64,000 bases of DNA from Prunella strophiata (taxonomy: Eukaryota; Chordata; Aves; Passeriformes; Prunellidae), in contig JAZBQD010000027.1 of assembly GCA_036583965.1 (NCBI GenBank), forward strand, positions 4,785,187-4,849,186. Reading direction: 5' to 3'. Numbering within the stretch: position 1 is the first letter of the stretch; each line of letters opens with the position of its first letter. Position numbers and translations under genes: made by a program. The notes below the pieces were generated by a model, which saw only the letters and a list, made by a program, of their open reading frames with translations, ran no database searches and was not told the origin of the DNA. Positions 24,289-33,950 of this stretch are shown here, one piece after another.

Positions 24289-24334
<46 letters not shown>
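24289..24334 (+). repeat. Poly-A tract (46 bp)
   Basis: Forty-six consecutive A are the longest homopolymer in the window. There is no AATAAA signal in the 30 bases before it and no recognisable cDNA body upstream, so a processed-pseudogene tail is not supported. The length is probably polymorphic and may be inexact in the assembly. Confidence 0.95.
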
Positions 24335-24338
<4 letters not shown>

Positions 24339-25374
24339 ATGCCATATGGATGCATTGGGGCAGGAAAAAGCAACCAAACTCTGATGAAATCAATGGAGTT
24401 AACTGGAATACAGCACTGTGAGTGAAGCTGTGGAGAACTCTAGGAAGATGAACTCACAGTGAAGACTCAGAGCTGTGCAAACTAAACTGCTTTATGAGGA
24501 GCTTTGGATGGAGTACAAGCACCTCTCTGTGTGTTCTCATGCCTGATAAATCTGTAAGTGGATCTGCCTCTCACACAAGTACAGCTGGAAGAACACTCAG
24601 TTTTTAAATCTTCACTTATTACAAAGTATGGTGATCCTAAACACGTCCAGATGCTACAACAATTTCAAACTGAGCTGAAGGAGGAGAATAAGATCTCCTC
24701 AAGAGCTCAAGCTAGAATGAGGAATGGGAGGATCTTTGTGTTTGAGAGTGATGCCTCAAGTTCAAGTCAAATAAGTGCATTGGCTCCTGCCCTTTCTAGC
24801 CAGCTGCACTAAAACAAAACCAACCCCAAAACTGGAGCCATGTCCCCTGGACAAAGAACATCCTGTGAGCTGGAGGCACAGCACATCTGGGGGCCTCATG
24901 TTGCTGCTGAGCAATGCATGACCTGGGGACACTGTCATTTTGTGCTTAACAAGTCTCCAGGGGGAAAGCTGACATTTGAAAGGGACCAAAAAGCTTCTTC
25001 ATGTGATGCCAAGGCACCCTCTCCCTGTTTCACTGGGAAGTGGGAGCATGTGAACTGCACAGACATGAGCTCATGGAGCTGGGCTGATGCACAGCCTCCC
25101 AGCCCCAGTGCCAAAAGCCTGTGCCAAGACACGTGGCATCTCACAGCACCTTTTATTTTCTACTTCTGCCCCACCCAGATTTCCATCAAGGTCTGGATTG
25201 AAATAGTAATCAAGGTGAGGGACAATCAGAGAAGAATCACAGTCACTGCTTGGATTAGTTCATCAGTCTCATAAAGTCATGGTGAACTCAGATGAACTCA
25301 GTAACTCATTTTTTAATTAGGAATTTCCCTGTGAGCCATTCTTTGCAATCTACTCACCAAAGAGGCAACAGGTG
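24335..25374. other. Non-genic interval
   Basis: Nothing is recognised. The frames at 24558-24812 (84 codons) and 24840-25274 (144 codons) show no known domain and no start context worth noting. Confidence 0.5.
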
Positions 25375-25480
25375 TTTCTTGAACACTTCCAGGGATGATG
25401 ACTCCATCACTTCCCAGGAAAGCCCATTCCAGTGCCTCACCACCCTTTCAGTGAAGAAATTGAATTGCCTGAGGCTAAAA
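25375..25480 (-). mobile_element. CR1 LINE fragment, minus strand
   Basis: Read on the plus strand, the words CTTGAACACTTCCAGGGATG, ACTCCATCACTTCCCAGG, CCATTCCAGTGCCTCACC and CACCCTTTCAGTGAAGAAAT are the reverse complement of the CR1 3' region (the CACTGAAAGGGTGGT... and GTGGAGTCACCATCCCTGG part). The match fades beyond about 25480, where CTTGTCCCCTCC near 25495 may be a continuation. The octamer tail is missing, so the copy is truncated at both ends. Confidence 0.85.
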
Positions 25481-26870
25481 GCAGAAAAAAACTTGTCCCC
25501 TCCATACCTAAGGACAGGCACACAGAGACTGTGTGAGGATGATCCATTACCACCAGAATTCCTTCACATCTTCCTTAAAACTATCTTGTATATCTTTGGG
25601 AATGTTCTAGATCACTGAAACCCTTCTTTCCAACTCTGCACGCTGGAAGATGTCCAAGCATATGTTTAGACCTGGATTTTGTCAGAACTGCTCTCAGTTT
25701 GTGGCATCCACATAGAGTGACCTAATTACTACCAGACCCCTTCAAGGAGGCTGCCTTGGCTGCTTTCATGGGGAAAAGAAAAACTTTCCAGAGCTGAGAA
25801 ATCATCCCCAAGACCATCTAAAGTTGTTTTCTGTCCCTGCCACTTCCAGATGAAGCACTGCTAAGAAGAGGTTTCACTTTTTAAAAGGAAGCATGTTCTC
25901 AACATGGTTTTTATAAATGAAACCACATCACTCCTTCAAAGGACGACAAAGGAACTTGCATGCATGATTGATGAAAAATCCAAACACTCTTACAGGGGAA
26001 AATGTAACAAACACCCAGGCAGATCATAAGCAACACGTCCCAGAACAAGGCCTGACAAAGAGCACACAGCAGTAATTCCCATTTAGAACCTGACAGTGAA
26101 TATTTACTTAATACATGTTTATTTTAATTGGAAATAAAGGAAAGCTGGTGATGAGTCTTTAGGTGCTGGTACAGACATTTTCAAGAGTCACTCAGGCCGT
26201 GGCAGGATAATTATTATTTGGTGTGAAGCATGAGAGCTTTCCTGGATGTGACTGTGGAGGAGGAGAGCCATTGCTTTGGTTACAAATCTCATTTTGAGGA
26301 GACAATCAGGTTTCAGCAGTGCTATGCAGAGTCCCTGTGGCTCTACTGGCCTGTGTGTCACAGTCAAAGCTGTGAGGTGGCTTGTTCCATGTGAGGGTGG
26401 GAGGCTGCCAATCTTAAGAAAATAATTTTTGTTACTTTGCAAATGCAAAAAATTGCTTTAGGCTCACTGGACATGCCAAAGCCTTGATCAAAATCATGTC
26501 CCTTTCATGGGGACAAAAACATATGTTCACATTATCCCAAAAAGAAACAAGAGGGCATGGGGGAGAACGGGGAGGGAATCTTTTTATCTTGGTTTTGCAT
26601 GAAAATACCATGCATGGCTGCCAGTTGTTTATCAGCCTTTTCAGATCAACAATATGTTCTTCCTTAAGGCCCTTCATTGAAGAGCTTTCTGTTAATCTAA
26701 CTTGTGTTAAATAACCAAAACCAAATGGGGAACAGTCTCAGGCTCTGCACTTGTCACATGACACTGCTGTTTAAAGAGCTTTTTTGGTCACCAACTCACA
26801 GCAAGAGTATTCTGGAGAATCTAATTCATAAATTCTCACTGGTTTTGCTTTGAGATGCTTCCCATGTGAT
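25481..26870. other. Non-genic interval
   Basis: Apart from a possible degenerate CR1 continuation to about 25540, nothing is recognised. Confidence 0.5.
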
Positions 26871-26896
26871 TCTTTTTTTTTTTTTTTCTTTTTTTC
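26871..26896 (+). repeat. T-rich low-complexity tract
   Basis: The tract is T-only apart from two C. No associated element is visible. Confidence 0.85.
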
Positions 26897-27967
26897 CTGT
26901 GCCAGAGGAAGGAGCAAAATTTTTGCTTGGGTCAGTCATCTCCACTAGTTCTGCTGCTGGTCTCCTCTTTGGTCCCTTCTTTATATTGTGTACCCCAAAA
27001 AGGGAATAAAAACTCAAAAAAAAAGCATAACAGGGAATTTCAAGTCATGCCAAGAAAATCTGGTCTTGAGAGGAGAAGCACCAAGGAGAGACAGGTCAGG
27101 GACCTCTCTTCCAGCTCTGGAGTCAGGGAAAACAGCTAAGCAAATAAAAACAAGGTGTCCTTATCTTCTGAAAAACACACCTCTCCTTCAGCTTCAGAAA
27201 ACCTTCTGTGAACAAATACCATGAAGGAAAAGACAGTGATTTGCACAGGGAGAGGAGGGAATCAAAACAGGTTTTTAACAACTCTCTCCTCTGTTCCAGT
27301 GAAGGCAGAAGCAGCAAACACAAACACAGAGGATGTATCCCAGGGGGGATAGGACAGGAAAGCACACAGGATATCTATCAGCTTGTGTGGCTGTGATCAC
27401 AGGGGCTCTGTCAATCATTAAAGCAAAGGATCTGCTGTTCCCTCCTGCCCAGGTGAGTTCTCACACACATTGTGGCAGGTCTTGCCAGATGGATGAGCCC
27501 TAAATGGCCACAGGCACAGGAAGCCATCCATGCTGTCAAACTGATGCAGGACAAGGCTGTGAAGGGCTGGCATTTGGAGTGACAGCAGCAATCAGGACAC
27601 TAAAAAAGGAGAAAGCCATCAGTCATCTCTGTTTCCCTCATCTTCCAGGTGGTCCCAAGCTTTAGGCAACTTTATAATTTAAGGGTCACTGGAATGTGTT
27701 CTTTTATACTCTCCATCCTTCTGATAACAGCCACAGATAACAGGGGCAAGGAACCTCCAGTTCCTGCCAACACCTGCTCTGCACAGGGAGGTGTCACAGC
27801 TCCAAGCAGGGCTGGTTTGGGGCACTGCCAGCACTTGCAGGGCTGAGCCCTGACTCTCTGCTGTCAGCTGCAGAAGTTTCAAGTCCTGTGACCACTTCCA
27901 GGGTGCTGAACTCTGCTGGATGGGGACATTTATTCACCAAACTTACCTCAGCATATTCTGGCCAGCC

Positions 27968-27987
27968 AGCAGTCCAGCAGTCCAGCA
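27968..27987 (+). repeat. 8-bp tandem repeat AGCAGTCC x2.5
   Basis: Two exact copies of AGCAGTCC are followed by AGCA and preceded by GCCAGCC. It is a small slippage product. Confidence 0.85.
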
Positions 27988-28226
27988 ATATTACACATCT
28001 TAAATTATTATATATCATTTATATGAGGTTTGAAACTGTCCATAGTCCCCCTCAGGTATTTTGCCAAAATGGTTAATTGAGAAAAAAAATTAACTGCAAT
28101 ACCTCCTGACAAAAATGACTGGAAATTGACAGTGTTCAATTAATCTGAAAGAAACAGACCATGCTGAATTACAGCAAGTGAGGAAGCTTAGTTCATGTTT
28201 TGAGCTCCTTTTATCTTTATTACCAG

Positions 28227-28255
28227 AGCTGTAAGGCTTTTTTGTCCTTACAGCT
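28227..28255. repeat. Perfect hairpin, 10-bp stem, 9-nt loop
   Basis: Arms AGCTGTAAGG (28227-28236) and CCTTACAGCT (28246-28255) are exact reverse complements around the loop CTTTTTTGT. The stem is too short to be a microRNA precursor. The T run sits in the loop, so this is not a terminator. Confidence 0.9.
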
Positions 28256-29888
28256 GTCTGTCAGCAGTGGTCCAACAGAGGGCTCTCCCTTGAATTTCAA
28301 TGGAATATTCTGTTTCTTGAGAGAATTTGAAATACATTATTTAAAAATAAATAGCCAAAGAAATATTTAGAATCAGTGCAATTGAAGTGAGCTCACATAA
28401 ATTAAGAATGATGGAGAGACTCGTTTTTTTAAAAAGGAAGATTTACCTCCTGTGTTAGAAAATAGGTGGAAGCCAAAGGTCCTGCAGTTCTTACTTTGCA
28501 TTTCTCACTCCCCCTGCCTTCCCCAGTGTTTCTATGCCCAAGTACCTGCCTAGCAGAGTGAACATCTTTTCTTTTTTGGGCCTTCAGCTTTGAACTTGGC
28601 TCTCAGTCTGCTGGTGAGAATCTGAGCATCATAACTCCTACTTGGGACAGAAATTGTAACAAGTGAAATTATGAGGCTGTTCAATGTATTTAAAGCCATC
28701 ACACCCAGTTATTTCTCTACCATTTAATCAGACACCAGCATGGAGGGGAGCTGTGAACAGTTCCCATAAGGAGCAGGATGAATGGACACTTCCTAACTCT
28801 GATTTCCAGCTGAAGTCACAACAGTAAAGAGTTAGGAGTTGCTAACATGATGTTTTCCAGCAGAGCAATAATGCAACTCCTTTAGCATCAGGTGTAGACA
28901 GTTTTCTGTTATCAAGAGAACTGAGGGAAGGATAGAATAAATGGATATTTGCCCTCTGTCCCTGTTAAAGGCTATAAAAAGAAGTGTCAGAGAAGGATGA
29001 GCAATAAAGCTGTTGAACAACATCAGCAAAGGATGCCCAGTTTAGCAATATTTCTTTCCTTAGAAGCAGCCTGAAATGCTCAAGAGAAATTATCTCATTA
29101 ATTCCTGAGGGATGGACAGAATGAGGGCAGTGATTAGAGGCCCTTTCAGCCCTCCTGTCAGTGGCTCCTGCCCTCTGCTCCCAGAGCACTTCAGTGCATT
29201 GAGATATCAGCTCCCAGCCTGCAGAGAGGGGTGCTGAACAGCACAGGGTGGGATTTTACACATTTGCACATCCCCTCCCTCCCAGCCCAGTCCAGAGATG
29301 CCATTTTCTTACTCCAGGCAGTCACTGCTCTGCAGACAACTGATGGAACCCCACAAAAACACTGGATTGTGGCTGACATTCTGGCTTTCATTGCTGCAGC
29401 ACTTCTGGGCAGATCATCAGCCTTATCTTTGAGCTTCCTGCCTCAAGCCACAGCCCTACTGTTATTCAAACATAGTTTTGTGTTTAATTTAATTTCCTTG
29501 TTTTTGTTTAGCTTCGATAAAGGAAAGGAAATCTTTTCTAATCGGCTCAAAACAAGACCATTGAGTCAAGACCAAGTTCAGTGAGCTATCAGGGGCAGCA
29601 GGATACTCATGGCTAGTGCAAAACTCTGAGAAAGAGTCATGGGAACAAAAGCCACTGGAGGGAGAACAACTTGTCCTTTAAATCCATGAAGAGGAAGTGG
29701 GATGTGGAGAAAAGTTCTGAGTTGAAAAGCCACTGCAGGAGGGGCTGGGGCAGAGCTTGAGCAGAGAGCCAGGGTGAGCTGGGAGGGAAATCACAATGCA
29801 ATGAGCTGAGCTTTTTGTGCAGGTATGAAAATATTTGTATCTGTACATAATACATACACATGTGATAAATACATAAATACATGTGGTA

Positions 29889-29917
29889 AGGGGTTTTTTG
29901 GGGTTTTTTTTTTTTTT
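29889..29917 (+). repeat. G/T homopolymer tract (GGGGTTTTTT)2-like
   Basis: Two copies of GGGG followed by T6 and then a longer T run, ending in GCC. The G4T-run pattern resembles telomeric sequence superficially but is not the vertebrate TTAGGG unit. Confidence 0.8.
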
Positions 29918-30860
29918 GCCATGCAAGGGTACTGGAAAGGAAGATTTGCCTACACAATCACAGCACATCAAGGAATTTAACCCTAAGTATTTCTGGAGTT
30001 GGAAAATGTCTCATTATCTCCCCCAAGATATAGTCACACATATTCTCAGGACACCAAACAGTCACTTAATGTTGATTTGATTGCATGTCAGTTTAGGATA
30101 AAAAGGTTTGAGAAATTGAAAATATAAAGGGGTCAGTCCTACCAATCTAGGTCAGCATCTAGAGTCTGAACGTGGCAGAGAATCATGAATACCTTCAGAC
30201 CTGACAAACAGCCACATGACAGAGCCTCATCCACAAGTGTTTCCAGGAGCTTCAGAGAACTTTGGCTCACATCCCAGAATCCCTGCAATTTTCAGGCTAG
30301 CTAAGGACAGAAGTGCTCCTACAAGTGAACTGCATAAAGAGTAAGTCCAAGTCATAAAAATATTGTGCTAGCAGTTGAGAAGGTTAGAATACAAATGCAA
30401 GTGAAGAAACAGATTAAGGTCAAACAGTCATATCAGAATTACCCCAGTGTGGTGCATTTACAGCTCTTTATCTCCAGCTGAGATAATTTTTTATGTAAGA
30501 ATTCGCATGAAAACCAAAGCTGCAGCCATCAGAACCCTTCCAATAATCACCAACCACACTTCCAGCCAAATTGCTTCCTTTCACAGTTCTTGGTTCAATA
30601 GTTCTAACTCTCTTAGACCTTCCCAAGCAGATTTGCCCTCATTTTCTGTTCTCCATTGATGTCTAATATTTGGGTCAGGTCTACCTTCTGACCTACTCCA
30701 TGCAAAATTCCCATTGCACTTTAACTGCATCATATCTGCCATTGTAGAAACCCTGTTATGACATCCAGCTTTTAATGCAGTGCTAGTTACTTATTTACTA
30801 GCTCTACAGGTCCAAAAATTCCTTGGCTCTTTCCATAGTTTGCTAAGACTGTCAAGGGCA

Positions 30861-30899
30861 TTATTTTTTTTTTTTTTTTCCATTAGGGCATTTTTTTTC
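30861..30899 (+). repeat. Duplicated GGGCATT plus poly-T
   Basis: The block GGGCATT followed by a T run occurs twice in about 40 bp. The T runs lie just beyond the likely 3' limit of the minus-strand LINE fossil. Read on the minus strand they are A runs, so one of them could be the remnant of that element's tail. Confidence 0.7.
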
Positions 30900-30979
30900 T
30901 CCATTGTTACTAATTCACATTAAGGGCCCTTGGTCATGCTCAGTCATGCTGTCTCTTTGATCAGCACCCAGGTCAAATA

Positions 30980-31847
30980 CCATGAGAACAGCCTTTCAAG
31001 AAATGTTTGGCTCTTCTGTCTTCCATCATCCTAAATGCTGGCTCTGCCAACACCCTGGCCAGGGATTTCATTACCTTTATTATAATAGGTTCTTTAAAGA
31101 CTTCAAGCTCATCTTTATTAAATCTTCTCCACACACATTTTCCCCTGCATTCTCCAAAAACCTATCCCAGGGCTTTGTTCAAGTTGTTTAGTGACCATTC
31201 TTCCATCTGAGTAGAGATCCAACAACTTGAAGCTCTGCAGTTTGGTCTCTCTCATTCTCTTGGACCTAAGTGTTACCTGCAGAAAAATAACATCATTATC
31301 ACTCTTAGCAAGCCTTAGTTTCCTCTGAGGTGTTCAAACCCTTTAACATCAACATAATCTAGAGTATTTACTCCCAGAAAAGCATTCCCAAAATTATCTT
31401 AAGGTCACAACTGGGCTTTATTTCCTTCAAATTTAAGCACTGTTTGGAGTTTGGTTTTTTATTTGCAGTACCTTCTGGTCTACAACTCTCTTCTGAGCTG
31501 TATTTCTTCTCTCTCATGACAGTTAACTCACCACAATGGTCAAAAAGGAAATGTAAACCATTCAAATTCACACCATTCTGAGAATTTCACAATGAGTGTA
31601 TTAATCCCACCCAGCCATATGAAAAGTTATAGAAATTATACTTAAGCATCTCTCTGACTTAATCCTTCACTGAGGTCAAACAGAGCAGTGTGCAATGTTT
31701 GCCATTACAATCAATTCACATTTGCACCTTTCTAATTAATTTTTCAAGCTGTGCCAGACCCTTTTTCTGCTGGAAGTCAATTTGTGACAAATACACAAGA
31801 TTTCTTATACTGCCTAAAATCTAGAGAGCAAACATACACTCAGATAA

Positions 31848-31903
<56 letters not shown>

Positions 31904-32370
31904 ATATGTAAAAATATATGTGTCCTGATCAAATTCCTGTCCTCTCCTGAGCTCTTAACAGATGAAGTCTCTCATCTCTGTGAACAAAACCAGGGGTTTT
32001 TATAAAGCAGTTTGGACATATTAGGCTCTACAAAGAAGGGAAAATACTGCAACATTTCTTCCATTCTGGTTTCTCTCTTCTAGAGAATTGGGCATATTCA
32101 CTTGGAATTTATTCAAGCTTCCAACAAACCAAATCAGATTCAAAAGCCTTTGAGTCTGTGTAGGCCCTCCTGTTTTCAATAATGCAGCAGGAACACTATC
32201 AGCCCCTGGTGCTTTATTGGTCCTGAGAATTGTAATTGTCTCTCAAAGCTCCTCAAAATGTGGTATTTCTACAAAACAGCTGAGCTCTCTGGATTACAGC
32301 CAGTGTCTCTTTTTTCCACCTCACTATTGAAGAGATCACAGTATTTTCTCCATTTCTTTAAAGTTACACT
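30980..32370 (-). mobile_element. Decayed non-LTR retrotransposon, RTE-like reverse transcriptase
   Basis: Seen on the minus strand, in the order expected of a LINE ORF: KKWRKYCDLFNSEVE (about 32302-32358), like the segment before the reverse transcriptase; NKAPGADSVPAALLKTGG (32163-32227), like the first RT block, (N)KAPG.D.(I/V)PAE.LK.GG; and, in a third frame, SFKLLDLYSDGRM (about 31201-31245), like the FKYLGS..S.DGR block after the RT core. Several stops and frame changes separate them, so the copy is dead. The K-A-P-G-x-D-x-x-P-A-x-x-L-K-x-G-G pattern and the FKYLG-type block fit the RTE clade better than CR1, whose RT begins K(A/S)TGPDGI-like. A (GATA)n tract interrupts the body. Clade assignment is by memory of motifs only. 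Confidence 0.6.
31843..31904 (+). repeat. (GATA)n microsatellite
   Basis: About thirteen GATA units with flanking TAAATA variants lie inside the LINE fossil. The tract is long and pure enough to be polymorphic. Confidence 0.97.
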
Positions 32371-33809
32371 GTAATTTCCACTTTCATCCTTAGCCCTGCT
32401 CACTCATTTCTCCACACATGGATATTCTTGTAAAGTGCATTCACATTATTAATCCCTCTCTTCTCCCCTGTCATCTCTATTGTGTTTTATTATCTGATGT
32501 GTCATTTAACTCATCCTCCACTTGTAATTCTCTGCATAAGGTGCCTTCTCATTCTGAGGCAAACAATTGTCTCTGCAACAGCCCTCTCAGCCTCTATACA
32601 CAAAGTTTCAGCTGCAAGTTCCCTCTCTGTGTTTCTTAAAAAATCTCTCATTCACTATCAACAGGTTTCTAAAAAACCTCAAACCTGATCTCAGCATCTG
32701 TGGTTTCTGGATATTTCAATTATTTTGTCTTGTCTGATGGGCTCATGAATTTTTTTGTATTGTTTGCTTCTTTGAGGTCATACACTGAGCAACAGTCTCA
32801 AGACTCTTTGGATATCACCTTATCCATTGAATAAATAAAAGTGTCAGACTGACTGACATCAGCTCCATTTAATCTTATAAATGTTCTACTGCTCTTCACA
32901 GCTGTTAGATATTGCAGAACTAACTCATCTCTAGTATTTAACAACATTAGAAAAACACCCAGAATTCTTTCAAATTTCACATGGAATGCAGTTTCAATTT
33001 CATCAGAAGGCAATTATTTGTAATGTAACTTCATACAAGTCATTATGAACAAAACAAACTGTGCTATCTTTCTATTCTGAAAAAAAAAAAAAAAAAAAAA
33101 GAGAGAGATAAGATATATTCACTGATAGCTTCAAAACCAAGAACTTCTGAATCCTGCCCTTCATGACAAAAACTTTACCATTTCATGCCTTTGAGTCTTT
33201 TCAACTCAGCATATTTCTGAAGAGAATTTTTGCAATGACAGGATGCTGTGGAGGTCCAGTCCTTTGTCTTAACACTTCTTTTCTGTATTATAAGAATAAT
33301 TTGGAGATACCAATTTTCAAACAATCAAGGCAATGTGGGAGACTTACTCATTTCATATAATTTGGAGGCTTTCTGGCCACATCAGCTCAGAAGCTCCATG
33401 CTTCCAAATCCCTGCCCTCTCCCTGAGCTCCTCTATCCACAGAACTGACTTGCTGGGGATTTGTTTGTTTGAAGTTTTTTTCCAATGTTTAACTGAGCTT
33501 TATTTGTCCTTTGTCCTGCAAAAAATCTGACTTAAGAAACACTTCTAGTTCCATCTCTCCTACCAACATTGTTCTTGCAGTCACAGAAGCACCTTCCAGG
33601 ACATCACAGATATGCATCTTTAAGGATTTTGGTGCCAAGTGTTTGTGAAAGCCAACCTGGATGTAGTCTGAGATGCAAAGTGTTTGAGCCAAGGCTCACA
33701 GAATGTTTGAACGTGAAATAGTCTGGAGCAAGACAGTGACAGCCTTTATCCAAAGATATTTTCACATAATTTCTTCTTGGATGCCAGAAATACACCAAGA
33801 TTCCTTTAT
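32371..33809 (-). mobile_element. Possible 5' part of the RTE-like fossil
   Basis: If the element is full-length, its endonuclease and linker should lie here on the minus strand. I see only weak hints: unusually long open stretches (33013-32798, 33692-33489 and 33906-33604), a WHPR word near 33780 and a DYI word near 33660, both of which occur near the end of RTE endonucleases. An A21 plus (GA)n tract splits the region. The claim is tentative; the stretch may be unrelated unique sequence. Confidence 0.25.
33080..33110 (+). repeat. Poly-A (21 bp) followed by (GA)n
   Basis: Twenty-one A pass into GAGAGAGATAAGATA. It is a simple-sequence tract. Confidence 0.95.
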
Positions 33810-33880
33810 TTTTCTTCAGTGGAGAAGGCTCAGGTCTGCATGAATATCCCACAAGGAAGAGAGGGGATGTTTCAGAACAC

Positions 33881-33950
33881 TTTATACATTTATATATTTT
33901 ATACATTTATATATATTTTATTATATATATATATATATATATATATATTT
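33881..33950. repeat. AT-rich tract with (AT)14
   Basis: A duplicated TTATACATTTATATAT-type block is followed by about 28 bp of pure alternating AT (33921-33948). Such tracts readily extrude as cruciforms and often vary in length. Confidence 0.95.

Larger units (their letters stand above)
26897..30860. other. Non-genic interval
   Basis: No gene is recognised. It contains the mini-repeat at 27968-27987, the hairpin at 28227-28255 and a G/T-rich tract at 29889-29917, listed separately. Open frames are all below about 120 codons and lack known domains. Confidence 0.55.

Noticed and set aside
24120..24334. Processed pseudogene ending in the A46 tract
   Set aside because: No polyadenylation signal, no recognisable coding remnant and no visible target-site duplication.
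29889..29917. Interstitial telomeric repeat
   Set aside because: The unit is GGGGTTTTTT, not TTAGGG.
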